IMG/VR virus record: IMGVR_UViG_3300021959_000459
Span: 1 to 21,960 of that record
DNA: 21,960 nt
From: a virus
Reading direction: 5' to 3' (one strand)
In this document: piece by piece, positions 6,288 through 13,858 of the stretch
Numbering within the stretch: the first letter of the stretch is position 1
How the letters are laid out: every line of letters begins with the position of its first letter
Made by a program: the position numbers and the translations under genes
Notes under the pieces: model-generated
The model's input: the letters and a program-made list of their open reading frames with translations, nothing else
Database searches by the model: none
What the model was told of the DNA's origin: nothing

Positions 6288-6864
6288 ATTATATGGCAAC
6301 TTATTGACGTACTGGCAAACGGTAGTTGATGACTTAGTTAAAGAATTGACAATAGCTTACGCTGGGTCAAGTGGCAATACAAGACAAGCCATCGGAAAGG
6401 ACAACGCTAAGCCAGTAAGCCTAACTGCCTCTGGATTTAAGGTCACTATAACTATGCCAGATTATTACCTATTTTTAGATGAAGGGGTAAGTGGAGCAAG
6501 GTATAACAAAAATATCAGTAGATTTAAATACGATAAATTAATGCCTCCTATATCAGCGATAAGAAAGTTTATGCAGAACAGAGATATTACTCAACCTAAA
6601 CAAATCAATAGAAAAAATAGACCTAAAAACCAACCAATAAAAAGAAAGCAGCGACCAAAGAATACAAGAGCTGGTAGAAAGAGAGATAAGGAAGACATAC
6701 TTAACGGTATAGCCTTTGCGATAGCTTACAGTATTTGGGAGAGGGGTTTAAAGAAAACAGAATTTTATAGCAAAGTCATAAATGATAAAAAGTTACTTGA
6801 GCTTGAAGCCTCGTTAATTCAGCAGTATAGTGCCTATGTTTTAGAAACAATTAAGGTAGATTAA
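6268..6864 (+). CDS. HK97 gp10-like / tail-completion protein
   Basis: This 198-residue protein has the layout of a neck or tail-completion protein. A first helical segment (NLLTYWQTVVDDLVKELTIAY) is followed by beta strands (ASGFKVTITMPDYYLFLDEGVSG, about 55-76), then PPISAIRKFMQNR (about 93-105). A very basic linker (about 110-140, rich in Lys, Arg and Asn) leads to NGIAFAIAYSIWERGLKKTEFYSKVIND (about 147-174). The YxxFLDEGVSG...PPxxAIxxFM...RGLKxTxFYS pattern is what such proteins show in related Bacteroidota phages. The protein probably joins the tail to the head. The basic linker is longer than usual and may touch DNA in the channel. It overlaps the frameshift extension of the chaperone by 20 bases. 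Confidence 0.65.
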   Translation: MNAALNKLYGNLLTYWQTVVDDLVKELTIAYAGSSGNTRQAIGKDNAKPVSLTASGFKVTITMPDYYLFLDEGVSGARYNKNISRFKYDKLMPPISAIRKFMQNRDITQPKQINRKNRPKNQPIKRKQRPKNTRAGRKRDKEDILNGIAFAIAYSIWERGLKKTEFYSKVINDKKLLELEASLIQQYSAYVLETIKVD

Positions 6865-6882
6865 AAAAAAATAAAAAAAAGT

Positions 6883-6912
6883 TTTGTATTCTAATATTTT
6901 GTATTAATTTTG
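6883..6912 (+). promoter_or_regulatory. Bacteroidota-type promoter
   Basis: A TTTG at 6883-6886 and TAATTTTG at 6905-6912 match the -33 and -7 elements (TTTG and TAnnTTTG) of the main Bacteroidota sigma factor, separated by 18 bases. Transcription would start near 6917-6922, leaving a leader of about 20 bases before the ATG at 6941. The 76-base gap after a long gene-dense operon is consistent with a new transcription unit. Confidence 0.6.
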
Positions 6913-6940
6913 TGTACATAATATAAAAGCAATAACAAAA

Positions 6941-7183
6941 ATGAACAACACAATTACAAACATTATTAGCAACTTAAAAAAATCAAACACTAATCAAGAT
7001 TTTATTATTTATAATGATAAAATAAAAATGGAATGGAGCATTAACTTTGAATTTTTAAATAATTCTATATTAATGATATGCAATGGTTCCACACTTGATT
7101 CCGTATGGTTTAATAATTTAAAAGAATTAAACTACTATTTAAAAAATAGTTTTTTAAATGACAATAACTTTACTATAAAATAA
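6941..7183 (+). CDS. small AT-rich unknown protein (moron-like)
   Basis: This 80-residue protein is rich in Asn, Lys, Ile and Phe. It shows KMEWSINFEFLNNSILMICNG in its middle and ends with KNSFLNDNNFTIK. I see no signal peptide, membrane anchor or known motif. It has its own promoter match and is followed by an intrinsic terminator, so it looks like an autonomously expressed accessory gene inserted between packaging/neck and tail genes, as phage morons are. Its base composition is visibly more AT-rich than the flanking structural genes. Such genes often affect host fitness or exclude other phages, but nothing in the sequence shows which. Confidence 0.6.
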   Translation: MNNTITNIISNLKKSNTNQDFIIYNDKIKMEWSINFEFLNNSILMICNGSTLDSVWFNNLKELNYYLKNSFLNDNNFTIK

Positions 7184-7192
7184 ACAACACAA

Positions 7193-7220
7193 ACCCTTCA
7201 TCATATGGTGAGGGGTTTTT
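7193..7220 (+). terminator. intrinsic terminator after the first small gene
   Basis: ACCCTTCA (7193-7200) pairs with TGAGGGGT (7209-7216), with one G-U pair, around the loop TCATATGG, and is followed by a run of T to 7220. It lies ten bases after the stop of the preceding gene. Confidence 0.8.
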
Positions 7221-7234
7221 AACACAATAACAAA

Positions 7235-7417
7235 ATGACAAACACAATTAAACAACCAAAAGAAATGAAAAATCACAAATTAACTTTAGCGCAATATTCA
7301 AAAGCAATAGAACTTGGATATTACGAACCGATAAAATGTGTATCTGTTTTTAAAAAGATAGTAAAGCATTACAAAGTTTGCGGAAGAACTGAAACACTTT
7401 TAATAGACTTAAAATAA
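7235..7417 (+). CDS. second small unknown protein (moron-like)
   Basis: This 60-residue basic protein contains KNHKLTLAQYSKAIELGYYEP followed by KCVSVFKKIVKHYKVCGRTE. The two cysteines (residues 35 and 49) are the only notable residues. I do not recognise a family. Its start region (7225-7250) is nearly identical to that of the preceding small gene (6930-6956), and it lies between two intrinsic terminators. No separate promoter is visible, so it probably depends on readthrough of the first terminator or on an unseen start. Small size lowers certainty, but the duplicated start region and the following terminator support a real gene. Confidence 0.6.
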   Translation: MTNTIKQPKEMKNHKLTLAQYSKAIELGYYEPIKCVSVFKKIVKHYKVCGRTETLLIDLK

Positions 7418-7448
7418 AAATAAAAGCCTCACGGTGTTAGTACATAGC

Positions 7449-7474
7449 AGCCCTCAGAAATGAGGGCTTTTTTT
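7449..7474 (+). terminator. strong intrinsic terminator after the second small gene
   Basis: AGCCCTCA (7449-7456) and TGAGGGCT (7461-7468) form a perfect eight-base-pair stem closed by a GAAA tetraloop, followed by seven T. It ends the small-gene insert and isolates it from the tail operon. Confidence 0.92.
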
Positions 7475-7492
7475 ACGTTAAATTTTAAACGG

Positions 7493-7500
7493 TACTTTTG
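7493..7500 (+). promoter_or_regulatory. candidate promoter -7 element for the tail operon
   Basis: TACTTTTG fits the Bacteroidota TAnnTTTG element and lies between a strong terminator and a large structural gene, so a promoter is needed here. No clear TTTG lies 17-20 bases upstream. The start of transcription would be only a few bases before the ATG at 7514, making a very short leader. The GTATATATAAATAGATGG overlapping the start codon recurs upstream of 13855. Confidence 0.45.
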
Positions 7501-7517
7501 TATATATAAATAGATGG
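7500..7517 (+). repeat. start-site motif GTATATATAARTAGATGG, copy 1
   Basis: This 18-base motif covers the last bases before, and the ATG of, the gene at 7514. The second copy (13841-13858) differs at one base and has the same position relative to the ATG of the protease gene. Both follow a break between gene blocks. Confidence 0.6.
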
Positions 7518-8773
7518 CAGTTACAATTCAAGACCAACCGACAACCAATATACCAGAGCCAAGCTTTGCTCCTATAGAGTATTTAGTTAGTAGTGACAAT
7601 ACTACTCAGAGTGGATTTAAGGTAATAGCAAGTCTATTTACTGACCCAACTGGAGATAATACAAAGATTGCTACTTTGCAGTTGAATACTATTCCCTCAG
7701 CTACGCAAGTTGTAACGGATATTCAAAACATCATACAATCGTTTGTAACGAGTAATTATTCTGTTTTGGCTGGAGATACTATTGGAGTTTCTCAAAGTGC
7801 CTTAAAAGACTTTAAAATAGCTTTTCAAGAGTATTATAGTGGAGCGTTACAAGGTACGGCAGTAAGTGGCAATACTTTTACAAGTTGGAATTCATCTCCA
7901 AAGTATATTGAATGGGCTGATTTATCTGAGGGTTATCGCCAATACGAAAAATGGAAAGTAGAGGATTCTGTCGCTAATAATGATGGTGAATTTTTAAATG
8001 GGTTTGAGCAGCAAGACGAGTGGTTTAATTTTACAAGTAGTAATAATTTTGTAAGGGTTATGCCTACTCAGAAATATCAAGCCTCTTGGATTATGAAGCC
8101 AAACAATTCAAGCACATACCAAATCCATCTAAAGACCCTTGATTCTACATTTGCTGCATTAACTACTTCTACTTTATCTATACCTAACACAGAGAGCTTA
8201 TATACTCTTGATATAGGATTAGCTGAATTAGCTTCTCATAGCTGGAGTGTTGCACCAAATACAACAGACTCTAAGTATTATGCTCTTAGAATTTTAGACG
8301 TTACTAATGACTTTTGGGCTACAAATACAATAATGTTTGAAATTGATAGGTGCGAAAATACCTATACAGATTACGAGCTACATTGGTTAAATAGAAAGGG
8401 TGGATATGATAGCTATACTTTTACTGGCAAATCTAACCAGACCACAAATATTAAAAAGAACTTTGCTAAGTATAATACTCGCACAATAGGAGCAAGTAGC
8501 ATAACGCATAATACATACGCGCAACGCAAGAGGGCTTTCCATACTGGTTTAAGCGACTCTTATAACCTTAATAGTAGATTGCTAAAAGATTTTGAAGTTG
8601 AGGGCTTAGAGGACTTATTTTCATCTCCAGAGGTTTACTGGAAAAACGATGCTAATTTTGTTTCGGTTAATGTAACTGGCAGTACTTTTGAACACGCTAA
8701 GAGCGAGAACGGACAAGTATACTCTATGCAACTAACAATGGAGATAGATAATAGCGATAAACGACAATGGTAA
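7514..8773 (+). CDS. predicted tail/baseplate structural protein
   Basis: This 419-residue protein is beta-rich and opens a tail operon. It has an N-terminal region with FAPIEYLVSSDNTTQSGFKVIASLF (about 18-42) and a later segment ENTYTDYELHWLNRKGGYDSYTFTGKS (about 281-307). The pattern LxWLNRxGGxDxxTFxG is one I associate with tail-tip proteins of Bacteroidota siphophages. The C-terminal part (about 365-400, SRLLKDFEVEGLEDLFSSPEVYW) fits the same group. It has no catalytic motif, signal peptide or membrane segment. It overlaps the next large gene by seven bases and precedes the tape measure gene, so a distal-tail or baseplate role is the best inference; direct evidence from a characterised relative is lacking. 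Confidence 0.65.
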   Translation: MAVTIQDQPTTNIPEPSFAPIEYLVSSDNTTQSGFKVIASLFTDPTGDNTKIATLQLNTIPSATQVVTDIQNIIQSFVTSNYSVLAGDTIGVSQSALKDFKIAFQEYYSGALQGTAVSGNTFTSWNSSPKYIEWADLSEGYRQYEKWKVEDSVANNDGEFLNGFEQQDEWFNFTSSNNFVRVMPTQKYQASWIMKPNNSSTYQIHLKTLDSTFAALTTSTLSIPNTESLYTLDIGLAELASHSWSVAPNTTDSKYYALRILDVTNDFWATNTIMFEIDRCENTYTDYELHWLNRKGGYDSYTFTGKSNQTTNIKKNFAKYNTRTIGASSITHNTYAQRKRAFHTGLSDSYNLNSRLLKDFEVEGLEDLFSSPEVYWKNDANFVSVNVTGSTFEHAKSENGQVYSMQLTMEIDNSDKRQW

Positions 8774-11700
8774 TAGAGCATATAATAGCTGGGTATTCTA
8801 TCCCACATAACGAGGGGGCAATCCCTTTGACTAAGGAAGCATATGACGTAAACAACCCTCAGAAGCGTTTAACGGATTATTCTAAGACCATAACTATTCC
8901 AGAGAATAGAATTGTTAATCAGATATTTGAACACGCTTTTGATGTCAATATAGACCTACAGACATTTAATCCAAACCTAAAGACAAGCTACCAGATAATA
9001 CAAGATGGAATTACTGCTATTGATGGCTACTGCCAACTCAGAAGCATTAGTAATGTTGACGGACAAATTAATTATGAAATACAAGCTACTGGAAAGGTCG
9101 GCGACTTATTTGAGAAGATTAAGGACAAGTATTTACAAGACTTAGACTTAACGGCTTTAGACCACGCTTGGACATCTACAAATATTGAGAATAGCTGGAC
9201 TGCTGCAATAGGTCAAGGGTATGTCTATCCTATGATAGATATAGGGGGTAGAACCCAATACGATGTTTGGACAACAAAAGACTTTAAACCAGCGATATAT
9301 TTAAAGCAATATATTGATTCAATATTAACCGAGGCTGGATATACTTACGATAGTACGTTCTTTAATAGTGATTTATTTAAGCGCTTAATAATACCCTATG
9401 GAAGTGGGAAGATATTACTTGACAATGCAGCTATATTATGCCGAGAATTTAATGTACAAAAAACAAGCAGTCAAACAGTAGATTGTCAAGATTTTAGCGA
9501 CCCAGCAAACAGTGCTAATAGCTTACTTGCGTTTAATGATGATAGCAGCCTTTCTGGGTATGAAAAAAGAGTTATTGCAGATGGTGGCGTAGTAGAGGCT
9601 TTGGCTTGTGCTGAGGCTGCTTTTGATTTTTCTACTGATTTCTTTAATACTTGTACGGATGAATTTAATACTTTGACTGGGAAGTATATTCCTACGGAAA
9701 GCAATAAGATGTCATTTCAAGGTATTATTAATTTTGATTTAATTTACACCGAAAGTAATTCACTAACTACAAGAAGTCTAAACGAATGCCATACCGGTCC
9801 AGATACTGATACAAGTTCTTTCAGAGCTAATGTAGATTTATTTCTTGTTCAAAAAATAGGGTTAAGCTACATAATAAAAGAAAAGCTTAGCTTAGACATT
9901 ACAGACAAAGCTATTGCAAACCCTTTATCTCCAACTCCTACTATACTTGATAACAATAGCGTATCTTTTGTTACTGGCGAAATAGATGTTATTTCTGGTG
10001 CTGAGTATTATTTAGCAGTAGGAGAAGTAGTTTATAGTGGGAAAATTAAGATAAATACTGGATTAGGTGTGTTTACGATTTTACCAAGTTACAAGAATTT
10101 TACTGACTTTGAATTTATATTAAAAGCAGATTCCACTTTTGGCAGTAAGTTACTTGAAACAGAAATAGGAACTGGCGATACCATAGATACTCGTTTAGTA
10201 GTACCTAAAGAAATTAAACAGTCTGACTTACTGAGCAGCGTTATTAAGAGATTTAACCTATATTTAGATTATGATGAGATAAACGCTAATAAATTAATCA
10301 TTGAAACAAGAGAGGACTTTTTAACTGATAATAGAAAGAACATAGAGCATATAGTAGATAGGTCTAAAGACTATAATATTAAACCTATGGGAGCTTTAGA
10401 TGCTGGTAGATTTATATTTAAAGACCAATTAGATAAAGATAACCTAAATGATACCTACAATAAAGTTAATGACGAGGTATATGGTCAGCTAACCTTAGAC
10501 GTTCAGAACGACTTTTTAAATGCAGATAAGGTAATTACTACCCTATTTGCTCCTACTCCCTTAGAGAGCTTTAATGGGGTTAATGATAGAGTATTATCTT
10601 CTATGCGATTTGTAGATAAAGATAATAAACCAGCAGAGGCTACGGCAAAAATTAGGCTATTATATTGGGGTGGATTATTGGATACTCAAAAAGATTGGTT
10701 CTTTAACCCTATATTCCCAACATTAAACGCTAAAACTCAATATCCTTACGCTGGTCATTTAGATAACCCTTATAATCCTACCTTTGATTTAAACTGGTTT
10801 GTACCAAGACAACTATATTATGACTTTAGCTATGGCAATAAATATACTCTTAATTACTCTAACAATAATTGCTACAATATATATTGGAAAAAATATATAG
10901 AAGAGATTACCGACAGAAATAGCAAGATACTTGAATGCTTTTTGGCACTTAGACCTCAAGATTATAGAGAGCTTAATTTCAGAGATAACTACTATATAGA
11001 TGGTAGCTACTGGAGATTACTAAAGATTACTGATTTTGATGCAATAGCTGAGCAGACTACTAAATGTACATTCCTAAAGGTAGAGCCAAAGGATGCATTT
11101 GTATCAGAAGTCAAGGTAGTTAATGGAGGCATAGGCGATTATTCAGACGATACACCTATACCAGCTGGAGATTTGTTAAGAAGCCCTAACGGAAATAGTG
11201 GTAAAACTCAAGATAAATTACAGTTTGGAGATAATGTCAAAGGGGGTACTCGTTCTCTGGTTGCATCTAATAACGTAGAGCAAGGTATTGAGGCAGTAAA
11301 TAACTTAATAGTCGGCAGCGATAATAGTAAGGCTTTTGCCGATAATGTTACTTTAATTAATAGCCCCTATGTGGAAACCAATAGACCTAACGAGGCTTAT
11401 ATTAATGGCTTATTTGTAGAGAAATTACAAAACGTATTTCTGCCATATGAGGTATTAACGAGCTTAGAAACTGAGTTACAAATATTGCCTCCATTACCAG
11501 CCGATGAATTTTACCAGATTACAAGAGGTTATATTAGATTAAACGGAGATATGGCTTCTGCTGGGCATAAAGTTGATATAGTGACAGACGATGGTTCTGC
11601 TCATATGTTAGCAGAGATACCATCCTCTTTCTTTGCTACAGATAATAACGTAGGATATTTAACTCTGGGAGCGCATACGGAGGCTGATATACATTTCGGT

Positions 11701-11796
11701 AGTGGATTAAAATTAACGACAAATACAAATATGTCTTTCCCAAGCGGAACGACTACCCTCACAATTAACTTAGTATACAGAATAATTAAATTATAA
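8767..11796 (+). CDS. large tail-tip/baseplate protein with fibre-like C-terminus
   Basis: This is a 1009-residue beta-rich protein and the largest gene here. The first half carries TKEAYDVNNPQKRLTDYSKTITIPEN (about 22-47) and FKPAIYLKQYIDSILTEAGYTYDSTFF (about 172-198), a pattern seen in large tail proteins of related phages. From about residue 804 the sequence changes to short Asn/Gly/Val-rich units (FGDNVKGGTRSLVASNN, then NNLIVGSDNSKAFADNVTLI), like the beta-roll of trimeric fibres. It ends in a beta domain from about 908 (ITRGYIRLNGDMASAGHKV). The protein probably forms the tail hub or an attached central fibre, with the C-terminus exposed to the host. No peptidoglycan hydrolase motif was found. 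The gene overlaps the tape measure gene in a TAATG junction. Confidence 0.65.
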   Translation: MVIEHIIAGYSIPHNEGAIPLTKEAYDVNNPQKRLTDYSKTITIPENRIVNQIFEHAFDVNIDLQTFNPNLKTSYQIIQDGITAIDGYCQLRSISNVDGQINYEIQATGKVGDLFEKIKDKYLQDLDLTALDHAWTSTNIENSWTAAIGQGYVYPMIDIGGRTQYDVWTTKDFKPAIYLKQYIDSILTEAGYTYDSTFFNSDLFKRLIIPYGSGKILLDNAAILCREFNVQKTSSQTVDCQDFSDPANSANSLLAFNDDSSLSGYEKRVIADGGVVEALACAEAAFDFSTDFFNTCTDEFNTLTGKYIPTESNKMSFQGIINFDLIYTESNSLTTRSLNECHTGPDTDTSSFRANVDLFLVQKIGLSYIIKEKLSLDITDKAIANPLSPTPTILDNNSVSFVTGEIDVISGAEYYLAVGEVVYSGKIKINTGLGVFTILPSYKNFTDFEFILKADSTFGSKLLETEIGTGDTIDTRLVVPKEIKQSDLLSSVIKRFNLYLDYDEINANKLIIETREDFLTDNRKNIEHIVDRSKDYNIKPMGALDAGRFIFKDQLDKDNLNDTYNKVNDEVYGQLTLDVQNDFLNADKVITTLFAPTPLESFNGVNDRVLSSMRFVDKDNKPAEATAKIRLLYWGGLLDTQKDWFFNPIFPTLNAKTQYPYAGHLDNPYNPTFDLNWFVPRQLYYDFSYGNKYTLNYSNNNCYNIYWKKYIEEITDRNSKILECFLALRPQDYRELNFRDNYYIDGSYWRLLKITDFDAIAEQTTKCTFLKVEPKDAFVSEVKVVNGGIGDYSDDTPIPAGDLLRSPNGNSGKTQDKLQFGDNVKGGTRSLVASNNVEQGIEAVNNLIVGSDNSKAFADNVTLINSPYVETNRPNEAYINGLFVEKLQNVFLPYEVLTSLETELQILPPLPADEFYQITRGYIRLNGDMASAGHKVDIVTDDGSAHMLAEIPSSFFATDNNVGYLTLGAHTEADIHFGSGLKLTTNTNMSFPSGTTTLTINLVYRIIKL

Positions 11797-13817
11797 TGGC
11801 AGATAAAAGAATAGCTTTAGAATTAGCAATAAACCTAAAAAAAGGCGATATTACAATAGAGGAACTTAATGCTCAATTAGCAGAAGCTAAAAAGCAGATG
11901 GAGGAAATTGGCGACGAGGGTAGCGAAGAGTTTGCAGAACTCGGAAAGGTAGTTGAGGAGGCAGAGGCTGAGGTAGAGAAAATGAATGCTACGCTAAAGA
12001 AAACTAAAAAAGGGTTTGAAGATACTGGCAAGGCTCAAGAGAAATCTGCTAAAAGTAGTAAGAAGCTTAGTAACGGATTTAAAGGGATAGGTACTGCTTT
12101 AAAAGCTGCTGGTATTGGTTTGGTAGTAGCTGCATTTAAGGGCTTGTCTGATGCTTTAGGACAAAATCAAGGATTCCTTGATAATGTTAACGCTGGTATG
12201 AGAACCCTTTCAAATGTATTTAGCAAAGCATTTGGAATTATAACCGATGTATACAATAGCGTATCTAAGTCTACTGGCAACTTTAATGCTCTTGGTAAGG
12301 TTATGAACGGCATACTTGACCTTGCCTTATATCCATTTAAAGCTACATTTTTAGGTATTAAAATAGGTATTGATGAAACTGTACTTGCTTGGGAGAAATC
12401 ATTTTTAGGCTCTGGCGATTCTGGTACTATTAGTAAATTGAATGCAAGTTTAAAAGCTACAAGGGCAGAGTTAGCTAATTTAAACAAAAATACAAGCAAT
12501 TCAGCTAAAGCTATTCAAGATAATTTTAATGCAGCTATGAAGGAAGTAGGTACTTTTACTTCTGAGGTAGTTGATAGAATGAGTGAGATAGATATAAAGG
12601 CTACATTCGCTCAAGAGAAAGCAGCAGTAAGAACGGAGAACGCTGCTAAACTTGCAGCAGCTCAGCAAACATTATTAGTTGAGAAATATGACCAACAAGC
12701 AGAAAGCCTAAGACAAGTTAGGGATGAGGAAAGAAATAGTATTGCTGAAAGAAAGAAAGCCAATGACGAATTAAAGGACGTATTGGACAAGCAAGAAAAG
12801 GCTATGTTAGCACAAGCTGACTTGCAGATTAAAGCAGCTAAAAATGATGTTGATAGAAACGACAATATAGAGAATCAAGTAGCGTTAACGGAGGCTCTTG
12901 CAAACAGAGAGGGAATATTAGCTCAAATTAATGGATTTAGGTCAGAGCAAAAAATGAATGACCTCGCTTTAGATAGAGAGGCAATGGAGCTAACTAAGTC
13001 AATAGGAGATAGTGAGTCAAAATTAGCTGCTGATAGACGTAAATTTAATGCAGAACAAATAACCGATAAGTTAGAATCCTTAAAAGCTTTAAGAGATATA
13101 GCAGAGGAAACGCAGCAAGAGGAAATGTTAAGACTTGAGGGCATTGTAGAAATGACTAAGAGTGGAACTCAAGCCGAAGCCGATGCACTTATAGCGTTAA
13201 ATGAATATAGAGAGCAAATAAGACAAGAAAATCTAATTAATGAGAGGGCTATACTTGACGAAATAGACAAACGTAGAAAAGAATCAAGCGATAAAGAGAT
13301 AAAAGATGCAGAACAATCTTCAAAAGACAAATTAAAATTAGCTACAGATACATTATCTGCCGTTGCTAACATATCTTCACTATTTGCCAAAAAAGACGAG
13401 GCGAGTGCTAAGAAGCAATTTGAATTACAAAAGGCTATTAGTATAGGTCAAACAGTTATATCTACCTATGAGGGCGCTCAGAACGCTTTTACTACTGCTC
13501 AAAAATCTCCTTTGACAATAGGTTTCCCAGCATATCCATTTATTCAAGCTGGATTGGCTGCCGTTGCTGGTGCTGCTCAAGTAAAGAAAATAGCAAGTAC
13601 TCAATATCAATCTACAAGCGTATCTCCAGCAAGTACTGGGGGAGGAGGTACTCCAAATTTAGGAGGGGGAGAAGCTGGAATACAACCTATAGGGTTTACA
13701 AGCCCAGTAGTAGGAGCAGATGTACCGACTACAAAGGTTATCGTAACGGAAACAGATATACGCAATGTGTCAAGAAACGTAGATGGGGTTTATAGCCGAG
13801 CTACTGTAGTTCAATAG
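11796..13817 (+). CDS. tape measure protein
   Basis: This 673-residue, mostly helical protein sets tail length and passes into the cell at infection. A charged N-terminal coiled coil (about 22-90, rich in Glu/Lys/Ala) is followed by a hydrophobic segment GIGTALKAAGIGLVVAAFKG (97-116) and a second at about 145-195. Next come long heptad-rich coiled coils (about 210-540), then AKKQFELQKAISIGQTVIST and PAYPFIQAGLAAVAGAAQVKK near 537-600, a pattern seen at the end of tape measure proteins from this phage group. A Gly-rich linker (about 613-627) leads to a short beta tail. The usual rule of about 0.15 nm per residue suggests a tail near 100 nm. It follows the tail-tip genes rather than the tail tube, which is unusual. 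Confidence 0.88.
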   Translation: MADKRIALELAINLKKGDITIEELNAQLAEAKKQMEEIGDEGSEEFAELGKVVEEAEAEVEKMNATLKKTKKGFEDTGKAQEKSAKSSKKLSNGFKGIGTALKAAGIGLVVAAFKGLSDALGQNQGFLDNVNAGMRTLSNVFSKAFGIITDVYNSVSKSTGNFNALGKVMNGILDLALYPFKATFLGIKIGIDETVLAWEKSFLGSGDSGTISKLNASLKATRAELANLNKNTSNSAKAIQDNFNAAMKEVGTFTSEVVDRMSEIDIKATFAQEKAAVRTENAAKLAAAQQTLLVEKYDQQAESLRQVRDEERNSIAERKKANDELKDVLDKQEKAMLAQADLQIKAAKNDVDRNDNIENQVALTEALANREGILAQINGFRSEQKMNDLALDREAMELTKSIGDSESKLAADRRKFNAEQITDKLESLKALRDIAEETQQEEMLRLEGIVEMTKSGTQAEADALIALNEYREQIRQENLINERAILDEIDKRRKESSDKEIKDAEQSSKDKLKLATDTLSAVANISSLFAKKDEASAKKQFELQKAISIGQTVISTYEGAQNAFTTAQKSPLTIGFPAYPFIQAGLAAVAGAAQVKKIASTQYQSTSVSPASTGGGGTPNLGGGEAGIQPIGFTSPVVGADVPTTKVIVTETDIRNVSRNVDGVYSRATVVQ

Positions 13818-13840
13818 ATTTCCTCTTTTTGCCACAATAG

Positions 13841-13858
13841 GTATATATAAGTAGATGG
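13841..13858 (+). repeat. start-site motif GTATATATAARTAGATGG, copy 2
   Basis: This copy reads GTATATATAAGTAGATGG and ends in the ATG of the protease-scaffold gene. It lies in the 37-base gap after the tape measure gene, which also has a CTCTTTTTG 15-20 bases upstream but no TAnnTTTG match. A start of transcription for the head block could lie here. Confidence 0.5.

Larger units (their letters stand above)
6930..7250 (+). repeat. duplicated translation-start region (6930-6956 and 7225-7250)
   Basis: CAATAACAAAA directly precedes both small genes and is followed by a near-identical first stretch of coding sequence ending in AACACAATTA. Over 26-27 bases there are only two substitutions and one single-base gap. 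The rest of the two proteins is not alike, so what is repeated is the initiation region rather than the gene. Confidence 0.75.
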
